Source of the DNA: Leisingera sp. ANG59
Lineage (GTDB): Bacteria; Pseudomonadota; Alphaproteobacteria; Rhodobacterales; Rhodobacteraceae
Direction of reading: 5' to 3'
DNA length: 60,570 bases
NCBI RefSeq assembly: GCF_013317235.1
Contig: NZ_WLCM01000015.1
Location: forward strand, 1 to 60,570
Shown: piece by piece, positions 27,073 through 35,891 of the stretch
Numbering within the stretch: position 1 is the first letter of the stretch
How the letters are laid out: the number at the start of each line of letters is the position of its first letter
Notes under the pieces: model-generated
What the model was told of the DNA's origin: nothing
Database searches by the model: none
Seen by the model: only the letters and a program-made list of their open reading frames with translations
Position numbers and translations under genes: made by a program

Positions 27073-28380
27073 ATGGCGGAGAACACCAAGCGGGTCCTGG
27101 TTCTGGGCGCCTACGGGTTTATCGGCGCTGAGATGGTCCGCGTTCTGCAGGCTGCCGGGTGTGATGTTGCCGGCCTGGGCCGCAGTGCCTCGCAGGCGGC
27201 GCGGGTGCTGACTGGCGTGCCGTTTGTGCAGGGCGATCTGACGCGTTTGCTGCAGCCCGAAGACTGGGCGCCGCTGCTGCAGGATGCGGATGCGGTTGTG
27301 AACTGCGCGGGCGTCTTGCAGGACATGGCACCGGGAGAGCTGGAGGCTGTGCATCGCACCGCCATTGCAGCCTTGGGGGCGGCCTGTGCAAAGCGGGGCA
27401 TCGCGGTTGTGCAGATTTCAGCTGCCGGGGCAGGACCGGATACCGGGACGGAGTTCATGCGCAGCAAGGGACGGGGCGACGCAGCCTTGCGGGCCTCCGG
27501 CGCTGCGGTCTGGATCCTGCAGCCCGGGCTGGTGATCGGGCAGGGCGCCTATGGCGGCACAAGGCTGTTGCGGATGCTGGCGGCGGTGCCGCTGGTGCAG
27601 CCGGTGGCGCTGGCAGACGCGCCAGTGCAATGCATCGGCATGGCGGATCTGGCAGCGGCAGTGGCGGCCGCGGTGACGGGAGAGCTGCCGGCCGGCACTT
27701 ATGATCTGGTGGAGGATCAGCCGCAGACGCTGGAGGCGGTGCTGGCAGAGACCCGTTCCTGGCTGGGGTTTGCGCCGGCCCGGAGAGTGATGCGGGCTCC
27801 GGCCTGGCTGCTGCCGCCGGTGGCGGCCTGCGCCGATGCGCTGGGGCGGCTGGGCTGGCGCTCGCCCCTGCGCAGCACGGCGATTGCCGAAATCCGCAGC
27901 GGCGTGCGCGGGGATCCGGAACCATATCGCGCGGCACGGGGGCAGGGGATTGCGCCGCTGAAAGCCATCTATCAATCGCTGCCTGCAGGCCGCGCGCAGC
28001 GGCTGGATGCGCGGATGGCGTTGCTGATGCCCGTCGCGGTTGCGGTGCTAAGCCTGTTCTGGCTGGCCTCCGGCCTGATTGGCCTGTGGCAGCTGGAGGC
28101 CGCAGCCCAGGTGCTGCTGGCCAAGGGGTGGAGCGCTTTCCTGGCCAACTCCAGCGTGGTGTTCTGGTCATTTACTGACATCGCCCTGGGGCTGGCAATC
28201 CTGTGGCGGCCCTGGGCGGCGCGCGCCTGCCTGGTGATGGCGGCGGTCTCGCTGATCTACCTGGCCGCGGCCACTGCGGTCACGCCGCAGATGTGGGCGG
28301 ACCCGCTGGGGCCGCTGGTCAAGGTGCTGCCAGGGCTGATGCTGGCACTGGTCACCCATCAGCTGCTGCAGGAGCGCTGA
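27073..28380 (+). CDS. NAD(P)-binding SDR-like protein fused to a C-terminal membrane (DoxX-like) domain
   Basis: Protein of 435 residues. An atypical SDR/NmrA-type Rossmann domain occupies about 1-290 (VLVLGAYGFIGAEMV nucleotide loop, VNCAGVLQDM). About four membrane helices follow at about 315-430, resembling DoxX-like domains (VFWSFTDIALGLAILWRPWAARACL). The nucleotide loop is intact, but the usual YxxxK pair is not evident, so catalysis is uncertain. It could be a membrane-bound quinone- or lipid-related reductase. A DUF2269 membrane protein starts one base after its stop, so the two form an operon. Confidence 0.85.
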   Translation: MAENTKRVLVLGAYGFIGAEMVRVLQAAGCDVAGLGRSASQAARVLTGVPFVQGDLTRLLQPEDWAPLLQDADAVVNCAGVLQDMAPGELEAVHRTAIAALGAACAKRGIAVVQISAAGAGPDTGTEFMRSKGRGDAALRASGAAVWILQPGLVIGQGAYGGTRLLRMLAAVPLVQPVALADAPVQCIGMADLAAAVAAAVTGELPAGTYDLVEDQPQTLEAVLAETRSWLGFAPARRVMRAPAWLLPPVAACADALGRLGWRSPLRSTAIAEIRSGVRGDPEPYRAARGQGIAPLKAIYQSLPAGRAQRLDARMALLMPVAVAVLSLFWLASGLIGLWQLEAAAQVLLAKGWSAFLANSSVVFWSFTDIALGLAILWRPWAARACLVMAAVSLIYLAAATAVTPQMWADPLGPLVKVLPGLMLALVTHQLLQER

Positions 28381-28381
28381 G

Positions 28382-28870
28382 ATGGATGCGGACCTGATCC
28401 TGCGCTGGCTGCATGTGATCGGTGCCTGCGTTTTGCTGGGCACCGGGGCAGGCATCGCCTTCTTCATGCTGATGGCGCACCGGACAAAGGATGCGCGTCT
28501 GATCGCCCATACCGCGGGCGTGGTGGTGCTGGCCGATCTCCTATTCACCGCCACAGCGGTCATTGCCCAGCCAGTCACCGGCGGGCTGCTGGCCTGGCGG
28601 CTGGGCTGGCCGCTGAGCGAGGGGTGGCTGGCGCTGTCACTGGCGTTATATGTGCTGACCGGGGCTTTCTGGCTGCCGGTGGTGTGGATCCAGCTGCGTC
28701 TGCGTGACCTGGCGCGGGCGGCGGCCGAGGCAGGCGAGGCGCTGCCCGTGCGCTATCACCGTCTGTTTGCGATCTGGTTTGCCTGCGGCTATCCAGCCTT
28801 CGCCGCGGTGCTGATGATCCTCTGGCTGATGCTGGTGCGGCCTGATCTTGGGGTGTGGCTGATACGCTAA
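28382..28870 (+). CDS. DUF2269 family integral membrane protein
   Basis: Protein of 162 residues with four membrane helices. LRWLHVIGACVLLGTGAGIAFFM and the Pro/Trp pattern in the last helix (FACGYPAFAAVLMILWLMLV) match DUF2269. His10 in the first helix and other polar residues could bind haem or quinone, but nothing proves this. It follows the SDR/DoxX-like gene by one base and probably acts with it. Confidence 0.85.
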   Translation: MDADLILRWLHVIGACVLLGTGAGIAFFMLMAHRTKDARLIAHTAGVVVLADLLFTATAVIAQPVTGGLLAWRLGWPLSEGWLALSLALYVLTGAFWLPVVWIQLRLRDLARAAAEAGEALPVRYHRLFAIWFACGYPAFAAVLMILWLMLVRPDLGVWLIR

Positions 28871-28882
28871 AACGGAGCTTTC

Positions 28883-28957
28883 GCCCGGCGGCACCGCCGG
28901 GCTGCGCCTGCCTGCCCCCCCTGCAGGCGCATTCGCGCCAGCCCAGGCAGGCGCAGC
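28883..28957. repeat. REP-like palindromic element
   Basis: Two nested dyads directly after the DUF2269 gene: GCCCGGCGG (28883-28891) pairs with 28894-28902, and GCTGCGCCTGCCTG (28901-28914) pairs perfectly with 28944-28957. The intervening part holds a further CTGCAGG palindrome. Such clusters of GC-rich hairpins resemble REP/BIME elements. It fills part of the 293-bp gap before ileS and could also act as a terminator. Confidence 0.5.
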
Positions 28958-29163
28958 CCGCATCAGAATGCGGCACATCTGCCGCTTTACCCTCCCGCGT
29001 GCCCGTCCTATAAGGCCTGTCATGTCCCTATTCGCGGCCATCATTATTCGAATTATATCCCCGGCGCTCTGAAACCATTGAGCCGCCGGGCAAAGGCGCT
29101 TGAGCCATCGCGCCGAACCGAATATCCCAATTTCCGACCTTGATCATCCAAAGGACGCCCCCG

Positions 29164-32100
29164 ATGTGCGCCGACACACCCCAGACGCCTGACTACAAAG
29201 ACACCCTGAATCTGCCGAAAACCGATTTCCCGATGCGCGCCGGCTTGCCGAAGCGCGAGCCCGGCTGGCTGGAGCGCTGGGCGCAGATCGGGGTCTATGA
29301 CCGCTTGCGCGACAAGGCCGCGGCGGCCAAGGGTTCGGACGCGGAACGCAAGCCCTTTACCCTGCACGATGGCCCGCCCTATGCCAACGGCCACCTGCAC
29401 ATCGGCCACGCGCTGAACAAGACCATCAAGGACATGATCGTCCGCTCCCATCAGATGATGGGTTTCGACAGCCGTTATGTGCCGGGCTGGGACTGCCACG
29501 GCCTGCCGATCGAATGGAAGATCGAGGAGCAGTACCGCAAGAAGGGCAAGAACAAGGACGCGGTGCCGGTTGTGGAATTCCGCCAGGAATGCCGCGCCTT
29601 TGCCGACAGCTGGGTCGATATCCAGCGCGAGGAGTTCAAGCGGCTGGGCATCACCGGCAACTGGGATGATCCGTATCTGACCATGAACTACCACGCCGAG
29701 GCGGTGATCGCGGATGAGTTCATGAAATTCCTGATGAACGGCACGCTGTACCAGGGCTCCAAGCCGGTGATGTGGTCGCCGGTCGAGAAGACCGCGCTGG
29801 CCGAGGCCGAGGTCGAGTATCACGATAAGGAAAGCTTCACTATCTGGGTGAAGTTCAAGGTCGCCGAGGCGGGCGGTTTTGTGGCCGCCGATGGTGAGGA
29901 TGCCGATTATGCCGGTGCCGACTCGGCGATCGTGGCGCAGGACCTGGAAGGCGCCCATGTGGTGATCTGGACCACCACGCCCTGGACCATCCCCTCGAAC
30001 AAGGCGGTGGTTTACGGCGCCGACATTGCCTATGGCCTCTATGAGGTCACCGGCGCGCCGGAGGAATGCTGGGCCGCGGCGGGCGATAGATATCTCTTGG
30101 CTGACAACCTGGCCACCGATGTGTTCAAACGCGCGCGCCTGGGCGAGGACCAGTACAAGCGCCTGCGCGGCGTCTCGGCCGATGAACTGTCCAGCCTGTC
30201 GCTGAAGCATCCGCTGGCTGGCGTCGAAGGCTCGAACGGCGAATGGGACGGCATCCGCGATTTCCGCGCAGCACCTTTTGTGACCGACACCGAAGGCACC
30301 GGTTTTGTCCACTGCGCACCCAGCCACGGTATGGAGGAATTCGAGCTCTACCGTGATCTGAACATGCTGGAGCAGATGATCACCTACAACGTGATGGACG
30401 ACGGCGGCTTCCGGGCTGACCTGCCGTTCTTTGGCGGCACCTACATCCTCAACCGCAAGGGCGGCGAGGGCGATGCCAACAAGACCATCATCGACAAGCT
30501 GGTTGAGGTCGGCGGCCTGCTGGCGCGCGGCAAGATCAAGCACAGCTACCCGCATTCCTGGCGCTCCAAGGCGCCGATCATCTACCGCAACACGCCGCAA
30601 TGGTTTGCCTCCGTCGACCGCAAGCTGGACGACGGCATGGGCGAGATGGGCGACAGCATCCGCGAACGTGCGCTGCGCTCGATCGACGAGCTGGTGAAAT
30701 GGTGGCCGCAGACCGGCCGCAACCGCCTGCATTCGATGATCGAAAGCCGCCCCGACTGGGTGCTGAGCCGCCAGCGCGCCTGGGGCGTGCCGCTGACCTG
30801 CTTCACCAGGAAGGGCGCGCTGCCGACCGATGCGGACTTCCTGCTGCGCAACGAAGAGGTCAACAAACGCATCGTTGCGGAGTTCGAGGAACATGGCGCG
30901 GACGTCTGGTATGAGGACGGCTTCAAGGCCAAGGTGCTGGACGGCATCGTCGATGCGGATGCCTATGACCAGGTGTTCGACGTGCTGGACGTGTGGTTCG
31001 ACTCCGGCTCGACCCATGCCTTCGTGCTGCGCGACCGCGAGGACGGCACCGAGGACGGCATCGCCGATGTCTATATGGAAGGCACCGACCAGCACCGCGG
31101 CTGGTTCCACTCCTCGCTCTTGCAGGCCTGCGGCACCAAGGGCCGCGCGCCTTACCGCAACGTGGTGACCCACGGCTTCACGCTGGACGAGAAGGGCATG
31201 AAGATGTCCAAGTCGCTCGGCAACACCATCGTGCCGGAAGAGGTCGTCAAGCAGTACGGCGCCGACATCCTGCGCCTGTGGGTGGCGCAGACCGATTACA
31301 CCGCCGACCAGCGGATCGGGCCGGAGATCCTGAAAGGCACCGCCGACAGCTACCGCCGCCTGCGCAACACCATGCGCTTCATGCTGGGCTCCTTGGGCGA
31401 CTTCAGCGAGGATCAGCGGGTTGCGCCCGCCGACATGCCGGAACTGGAGCAGTGGGTGCTGCACCGGCTGGCGGAACTGGACCACAAGGTGCGCACCGGC
31501 TACCAGTCGTTCGATTTCCAGGGCGTGTTTTCGGCGGTCTTCAACTTTGCCACCGTGGACCTGTCGGCCTTCTACTTCGACATCCGCAAGGACGCGCTCT
31601 ATTGCGACGGCGACACGCTGAACGCCCGTGCCGCGCGCACCGTTCTGGACATCCTGTTCCACCGCCTGACCACCTGGCTGGCACCGATCCTGGTGTTCAC
31701 CATGGAAGAGGTCTGGCTAGAGAAGTATCCGGGCGAGGGCAGCTCCGTGCACCTGCAGGACATTCCAGTGACGCCTGCCGACTGGCTGAACGAGCCGCTG
31801 GCCGCTAAGTGGTCCAAGATCCGCCAGGCCCGCCGGGTGGTGACCGCAGCGCTGGAGGTGCAGCGCACCGACAAGGTAATTGGTGCCTCGCTGGAGGCCG
31901 CGCCGGTGGTGCATATCCGCGACGGCGAAGCGCTGGCGGCGCTGCAATCGGTGAATTTCGCTGATGTCTGCATCACCTCGGATATCCAGCTGACAAACGA
32001 TCCGGCCCCGGCCGAAGCCTTCCGGATGCCGGAAGTGGACGGCGTGTCGGTGGTGTTTGAAAAGGCCGATGGCGGCAAGTGCCAGCGCTGCTGGAAGATC

Positions 32101-32166
32101 CTGCCGGATGTCGGCAGCCACGGGCATGAGGGCGTTTGCGGCCGCTGCGACAGCGCGCTGGGATAA
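29164..32166 (+). CDS. ileS: Isoleucyl-tRNA synthetase
   Basis: Class I aminoacyl-tRNA synthetase of 1000 residues that charges tRNA-Ile. The HIGH motif is in YANGHLHIGHAL near residue 82, the editing (CP1) domain follows, and the KMSKS loop is GMKMSKSLGN near residue 680. The C-terminal zinc finger is CQRCWK followed by CGRCDSALG. The ATG at 29164 follows AAGGACG; an upstream ATG at 29140 is also in frame. It is a single gene with its own terminator. Length is normal for bacterial IleS with CP1 insertions. Confidence 0.98.
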   Translation: MCADTPQTPDYKDTLNLPKTDFPMRAGLPKREPGWLERWAQIGVYDRLRDKAAAAKGSDAERKPFTLHDGPPYANGHLHIGHALNKTIKDMIVRSHQMMGFDSRYVPGWDCHGLPIEWKIEEQYRKKGKNKDAVPVVEFRQECRAFADSWVDIQREEFKRLGITGNWDDPYLTMNYHAEAVIADEFMKFLMNGTLYQGSKPVMWSPVEKTALAEAEVEYHDKESFTIWVKFKVAEAGGFVAADGEDADYAGADSAIVAQDLEGAHVVIWTTTPWTIPSNKAVVYGADIAYGLYEVTGAPEECWAAAGDRYLLADNLATDVFKRARLGEDQYKRLRGVSADELSSLSLKHPLAGVEGSNGEWDGIRDFRAAPFVTDTEGTGFVHCAPSHGMEEFELYRDLNMLEQMITYNVMDDGGFRADLPFFGGTYILNRKGGEGDANKTIIDKLVEVGGLLARGKIKHSYPHSWRSKAPIIYRNTPQWFASVDRKLDDGMGEMGDSIRERALRSIDELVKWWPQTGRNRLHSMIESRPDWVLSRQRAWGVPLTCFTRKGALPTDADFLLRNEEVNKRIVAEFEEHGADVWYEDGFKAKVLDGIVDADAYDQVFDVLDVWFDSGSTHAFVLRDREDGTEDGIADVYMEGTDQHRGWFHSSLLQACGTKGRAPYRNVVTHGFTLDEKGMKMSKSLGNTIVPEEVVKQYGADILRLWVAQTDYTADQRIGPEILKGTADSYRRLRNTMRFMLGSLGDFSEDQRVAPADMPELEQWVLHRLAELDHKVRTGYQSFDFQGVFSAVFNFATVDLSAFYFDIRKDALYCDGDTLNARAARTVLDILFHRLTTWLAPILVFTMEEVWLEKYPGEGSSVHLQDIPVTPADWLNEPLAAKWSKIRQARRVVTAALEVQRTDKVIGASLEAAPVVHIRDGEALAALQSVNFADVCITSDIQLTNDPAPAEAFRMPEVDGVSVVFEKADGGKCQRCWKILPDVGSHGHEGVCGRCDSALG

Positions 32167-32192
32167 TTCCTGTCTCACCCCTTAATTGAACG

Positions 32193-32228
32193 CAACGCCC
32201 AGCCTGACCGCTGGGCGTTGTCATTTTT
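32193..32228 (+). terminator. Rho-independent terminator of ileS
   Basis: CAACGCCCAGC (32193-32203) pairs perfectly with GCTGGGCGTTG (32210-32220) around a 6-base loop, followed by TCATTTTT. It lies 27 bp after the ileS stop. Confidence 0.88.
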
Positions 32229-32326
32229 GCACTATTTCTGCGTCATTTTCCACACGTTATCCGCGAAATGCCTTGTGTTCTCTTGCAGCGGATTCCTCTA
32301 GATGTTGACCGGTTTTCCACAATTGG

Positions 32327-32341
32327 TTAAGAATTCGTTAA
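32327..32341 (+). promoter_or_regulatory. CtrA-type box upstream of the 32400 gene
   Basis: Perfect TTAA-N7-TTAA (TTAAGAATTCGTTAA), 58 bp before the start of the Ala/Pro-rich membrane protein gene. It matches the binding sequence of the alphaproteobacterial response regulator CtrA and sits in an AT-rich promoter stretch after the ileS terminator. Confidence 0.65.
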
Positions 32342-32399
32342 TTCCATGTAGATTTTTACGTCATTTCAAAAGATGGCATGGGGCAGGGGGCAATTTTCA

Positions 32400-33146
32400 A
32401 TGCTGAAGCTGAAAGCGGATGCACAGCCGGCGGCTGAGCCGGTCAAGGTGCGCAGCGCGGCAATCCGGATTGACGGGGTGTCAGCACCAAAGAATATCAA
32501 AATCGGTCTGGTCGCCGCCAGCACTGGGCCGGCCAAGGCAAAGCCCGCGGCCGGCGGAACTGCAAATGACGCCAAGCCCGGCAGTCCGGTCAGTGCTGCG
32601 AAACCCGCCTCCGCGACGCCGGAGCCCGCCATGGAGCCGCAGCAGTTTGCACCTTTGCCGGCGGAGAGTGGATCTGCGCTGCCAAAACTGGGCCTCGCCG
32701 CCGCAGGGCTGGCGGTCGCTTCAACGATGCTGCTCTACTTCCAGTTCGGCGGCCGTGCTCCGTCGGCGGATCAGCCGGTAGCGGCTGAGCAAGCCGTGGC
32801 AGAGCTTCCCGCAGGGGCCGCGGCTGCAGCGGGTCTTGAAGGCTCTGCTGCCAGCGGCGAGGATGCACTGGTTGCCCGCATCACCGAAGGCACGCTGGCC
32901 GCCCTGCGCAGCAAGCAGGCACAGCCCGCCGCGGCGGTTCAAGCTGCGCCGGCCGCGCCCGCCGAGGGCTCGGCGCTTTACAAGATGGTGCTGACCGCCG
33001 CCGCGCAAGGGCAGTCCGCGGCCTATATCGACCAGCTGGTGAACGGCGCCTATGAACGTCAGGAAATCACTGTTCCGGCCAGCCTGATCGGCGCTGACGG
33101 GCGGGTGGATACCGCAACGCTGCTGGCGCTGTTCGTCGGCAACTAA
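32400..33146 (+). CDS. Ala/Pro-rich single-pass membrane protein, unknown
   Basis: Protein of 248 residues: a cytoplasmic-looking tail rich in Ala, Pro and Lys (1-94) and one membrane helix at about 95-116. A low-complexity Ala-rich linker follows, then a compact C-terminal part (about 190-248) that is predicted to lie in the periplasm if the N terminus is inside. A CtrA-type box lies 58 bp upstream. It precedes the two LysM/solute-binding genes in the same direction by 135 bp. I do not recognise the family. The topology resembles a connector or anchoring protein. Confidence 0.75.
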   Translation: MLKLKADAQPAAEPVKVRSAAIRIDGVSAPKNIKIGLVAASTGPAKAKPAAGGTANDAKPGSPVSAAKPASATPEPAMEPQQFAPLPAESGSALPKLGLAAAGLAVASTMLLYFQFGGRAPSADQPVAAEQAVAELPAGAAAAAGLEGSAASGEDALVARITEGTLAALRSKQAQPAAAVQAAPAAPAEGSALYKMVLTAAAQGQSAAYIDQLVNGAYERQEITVPASLIGADGRVDTATLLALFVGN

Positions 33147-33281
33147 GACCCATCGGCTGCCGCGCCAGAAAGGCGCAGCCGCGCGGGCAGCAGTACTGTC
33201 CGCTGACCTCAACCAATAACAAAACAACAGGCGCCGCCTGCCAATTCTGCGGATCAGGCGCCGTACACTTCCGGGGGGATC

Positions 33282-34361
33282 ATGAAGACCTTTTTCGCTG
33301 CCGCTGCCATCGGGCTGTCCGGCCTCTTTGCCACGTCCGCCGCTGCTGAAACCTGCGGCGGCATCTATACCGTTCAGTCCGGCGACAGCCTGTCGGTGAT
33401 TGCCGACAAGCTCTACAAGGACGCGGGCAAGTGGAGCGCCATCCACAACCGCAACATCGACCAGATCGGTCCCAAGCCGGGTGCAATCCGGGTCGGTATG
33501 AAGCTCTCGCTGGCCTGCCTCGAAGGCCTGCCGCTGGGCCTGCCGGGCGGCAAGGACATCTCCGCCGCCGCCCCCGCATCCGCGGTGCCGGTCAAGGTGG
33601 CGCCGGGCAACGCGGCGGTGCGGCAGAAAATCAACCTGCTGACCGGTGATGACTACGCGCCGTTCACGTCCAAGGCGTCGCACAACGGCGGCCTGATCAC
33701 CGAGGTGGTGAATGCAGCGATGGCCCAGGCTGCCCCGGCTGAGGGCTACGCGATCCACTGGGTCAACGACTGGTCCTCGCATTTCGACCCGCTCCTGTCC
33801 AACGCGCTGCTGGACCTGGGTTTCCCCTGGTACAAGCCCGACTGCGAGACGATGCCGGACAGCTACCGCTGTCAGAATTTCCACTTCTCTGAACCGATGT
33901 TCGAAACCCTGATGCTGCTGTTCGTGCATAAGGACCGGCCGTTTGCGTTCACCAGCGACAGCGACATCGAGGGCAAGACCCTGTGCCGCCCCGCGGGTTA
34001 CCTGACCTTCGATCTGGATGAGCGCGGCCGCAACTGGATCGCCGAGAAGAAGATCACCCTGAAGCAGCCGCACAAGGTGAAGGACTGCTTTGACATGGTG
34101 GCCGCGGGGGAGGCGGACGCCGTGGCGATCAACGAATTCACCGGCCGCAGCGTGATGAAGGAGGCGGGCATTGCCGACCATTTCACCGTGCTGCCGCAGC
34201 CGCTGTCGGTGCTGGGCATCTATGTGGTGGTGCACAAGACCCATCCGCGCGCAGATGAGATGCTGGCGATGATCAACAAGGGCCTGCGGTCGATCCAGGA
34301 GGATGGCAGCTACCAGACCATCGTCGAAGACCACATGGCCCGGATCTGGGCCGGGTTCTGA
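33282..34361 (+). CDS. LysM domain fused to family-3 solute-binding domain (first paralogue)
   Basis: Protein of 359 residues: signal peptide at 1-22 (ending SAAA), LysM domain at about 28-75 (YTVQSGDSLSVIADKLY), linker, then a periplasmic amino-acid-type binding domain (SBP_bac_3) at about 110-355. Cys residues in KPDCETMPDSYRCQNFHF and LCRPAGY are shared with the next gene and may form disulfides. LysM should hold the binding domain on peptidoglycan rather than let it diffuse. No ABC permease or ATPase is nearby, so it may sense or sequester a ligand rather than import it. GGGGGGAT lies just before the ATG at 33282. The following paralogue starts 14 bp after its stop. Confidence 0.88.
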   Translation: MKTFFAAAAIGLSGLFATSAAAETCGGIYTVQSGDSLSVIADKLYKDAGKWSAIHNRNIDQIGPKPGAIRVGMKLSLACLEGLPLGLPGGKDISAAAPASAVPVKVAPGNAAVRQKINLLTGDDYAPFTSKASHNGGLITEVVNAAMAQAAPAEGYAIHWVNDWSSHFDPLLSNALLDLGFPWYKPDCETMPDSYRCQNFHFSEPMFETLMLLFVHKDRPFAFTSDSDIEGKTLCRPAGYLTFDLDERGRNWIAEKKITLKQPHKVKDCFDMVAAGEADAVAINEFTGRSVMKEAGIADHFTVLPQPLSVLGIYVVVHKTHPRADEMLAMINKGLRSIQEDGSYQTIVEDHMARIWAGF

Positions 34362-34375
34362 GGGAGGATGCCTGT

Positions 34376-35398
34376 ATGAGACGGCTTTTCTCACGCCTCT
34401 TCCAGCTGGCTGCCCTGTTCACCCTGGCGCCGGCTGCGGCCTGGGCGATTTGCGACGTGGACTACGTGGCGCAGCCCGGGGACTCCCTGTTCACGATCGC
34501 AGAAACCCATTACGGCGACCGCAACCGCTGGACCATGGTTTACTACGCCAACCAGAAACTGCTGGCCGGTGCCACCGTGCTGCCGGGGCGCAAACTGTTC
34601 ATCCCTTGCATCACTGGCGCCACCGCGCCGGACGCCACCCCGCTGCGCCAGGAAAAGGCGGAGCTGACGCTGCTCACCGGCAGCGGCTACGGCCCCTTCA
34701 CCGACCGCAGCCTTCCCGGGCAGGGGATGGTAACGGAGCTCATCAACGCGGCGCTGGAACTGGCGCCCGCGCCGGTCAGCTATTCGGTCAGCTGGGAGGA
34801 CGACTGGTCCAAACACCTCTTCCCGATGCTGGACAAGAAGGAGTTCGACATGGGCTTCCCCTGGCTCAAGCCCGACTGCGCGGCTGAGCCGGACAACGAA
34901 CGCTGCGTGAACTTCCATTTCTCCGAGCCGGTAATGACCATGCCGATCATGCTGTTTGTGCGGGCCGGCGGCGGGTTTGAATACACCGGGGACGCAGACG
35001 TCGAAGGCAAGACAATTTGCCGCCCGGCGGGCTACTTCACCCACGACCTGAACCGCCCGGGCCGGCGCTGGCTGGCAGATGAGAAGATCTCGCTGGTTCA
35101 GCCCGCCACCCCGGCGGACTGTTTTCGCATGGTTGCCGACGGCCAGGTTGATGCCGCAGCTGTGAACCTGTTCCTTGGCGCCAACACGATCGTTGCCGAA
35201 GACCTGCGCGACACTGTGGTGCCGCTGGAAAAGCCTCTGTCGGAGGAGGGCCTGCATGTGGTGATTTCCAAGCGCCATTGGCGCGGCACCACTCATCTCT
35301 ACCGGATCAACGCGGGTCTTCAGAAGTTGCGGGACAGCGGCCGGTTCGAGGAGATCATGTCACGCCACCTGGAGCTGTTCTGGGCGCAGCTGCAGTAA
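34376..35398 (+). CDS. LysM domain fused to family-3 solute-binding domain (second paralogue)
   Basis: Protein of 340 residues with the same architecture as its upstream neighbour: signal peptide at 1-24, LysM at about 29-80 (YVAQPGDSLFTIAETHYGD), binding domain at about 95-340. Shared landmarks are LLTGSGYGPFTD, MGFPWLKPDC, NFHFSEP, ICRPAGYFTHDLNRPGRRW and DCFRMVADGQVDAAAVN. The two proteins have clearly diverged, so the duplication is old. AGGGAGG precedes the ATG. It belongs to the same transcript as the first copy, separated by 14 bp. Confidence 0.88.
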   Translation: MRRLFSRLFQLAALFTLAPAAAWAICDVDYVAQPGDSLFTIAETHYGDRNRWTMVYYANQKLLAGATVLPGRKLFIPCITGATAPDATPLRQEKAELTLLTGSGYGPFTDRSLPGQGMVTELINAALELAPAPVSYSVSWEDDWSKHLFPMLDKKEFDMGFPWLKPDCAAEPDNERCVNFHFSEPVMTMPIMLFVRAGGGFEYTGDADVEGKTICRPAGYFTHDLNRPGRRWLADEKISLVQPATPADCFRMVADGQVDAAAVNLFLGANTIVAEDLRDTVVPLEKPLSEEGLHVVISKRHWRGTTHLYRINAGLQKLRDSGRFEEIMSRHLELFWAQLQ

Positions 35399-35410
35399 CC
35401 GGCAAAAAAG

Positions 35411-35761
35411 TCAGGCCGTCAGCGACCTGGCCTCTTCATAGCCGTGAAAGGCTGCCTTGGTCTCACCCGGAATGATCCGGTCTCCCGGCCAGGCGCGCTG
35501 CAGCATCAGGTGTTCCGCCAGCACGGCATTTTCGTGAAACACTTCTTCGGCGGACCCGGGCGTTACCTGTACAGGAGTGTCCCAGACGGGGTCGCCGCCG
35601 TCCGGATGCAGGCTATCCTGCGCGTGCTCCTCCTGTCCGCGCGGCGTGTTGTCGGCGGATTCGCTTTTGTCCGGATCGTCAGAGCGGACAACGGGCCGGG
35701 CGGTCAGGAAGCCGCGGTTCGGCTTGATAGGATCTACACGTCCTGAAACTGGTATAAACAT
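35411..35761 (-). CDS. Small protein of 116 residues, unknown, CtrA-box promoter
   Basis: Hydrophilic, acidic protein of 116 residues without signal peptide or membrane helix. It begins MFIPVSGRVDP; its first 21 coding bases are nearly identical to those of the second small gene at 35892-36245 (MFAPVS). It has two CtrA-type boxes 36 and 61 bp upstream. It converges on the LysM/solute-binding pair, its stop lying 13 bp from theirs. Coding status rests on the conserved start, the dedicated promoter boxes and a frame with good codon bias. No function can be assigned. Confidence 0.65.
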   Translation of the reverse strand: MFIPVSGRVDPIKPNRGFLTARPVVRSDDPDKSESADNTPRGQEEHAQDSLHPDGGDPVWDTPVQVTPGSAEEVFHENAVLAEHLMLQRAWPGDRIIPGETKAAFHGYEEARSLTA

Positions 35762-35796
35762 TACAGAAGGTCCTTCGCAGAGGCATTGAACCGATC

Positions 35797-35811
35797 TTAA
35801 AGCGATTTTAA
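35797..35811 (-). promoter_or_regulatory. CtrA-type box, proximal
   Basis: Perfect TTAA-N7-TTAA followed by C (TTAAAGCGATTTTAAC), 36 bp upstream of the 35761 start. With the neighbouring box it forms a tandem pair, typical of strongly CtrA-regulated promoters. Confidence 0.65.
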
Positions 35812-35821
35812 CACATCAGGC

Positions 35822-35836
35822 TTAACAGCCGGTTAA
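35822..35836 (-). promoter_or_regulatory. CtrA-type box, distal
   Basis: Perfect TTAA-N7-TTAA followed by C (TTAACAGCCGGTTAAC), 61 bp upstream of the 35761 start. It lies 25 bp (centre to centre) from the proximal box, so both would face about the same side of the helix. Confidence 0.65.
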
Positions 35837-35891
35837 CGCATTCCGCCGGTGACTTCTGATGCCGTGCCGGCGGCCCGGCTCCGGCGGGCGC

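Noticed and set aside
29053-31662. An 869-codon minus-strand frame opposite ileS
   Set aside because: Shadow of ileS caused by codon bias; composition rich in His, Arg and Gln without domain character.
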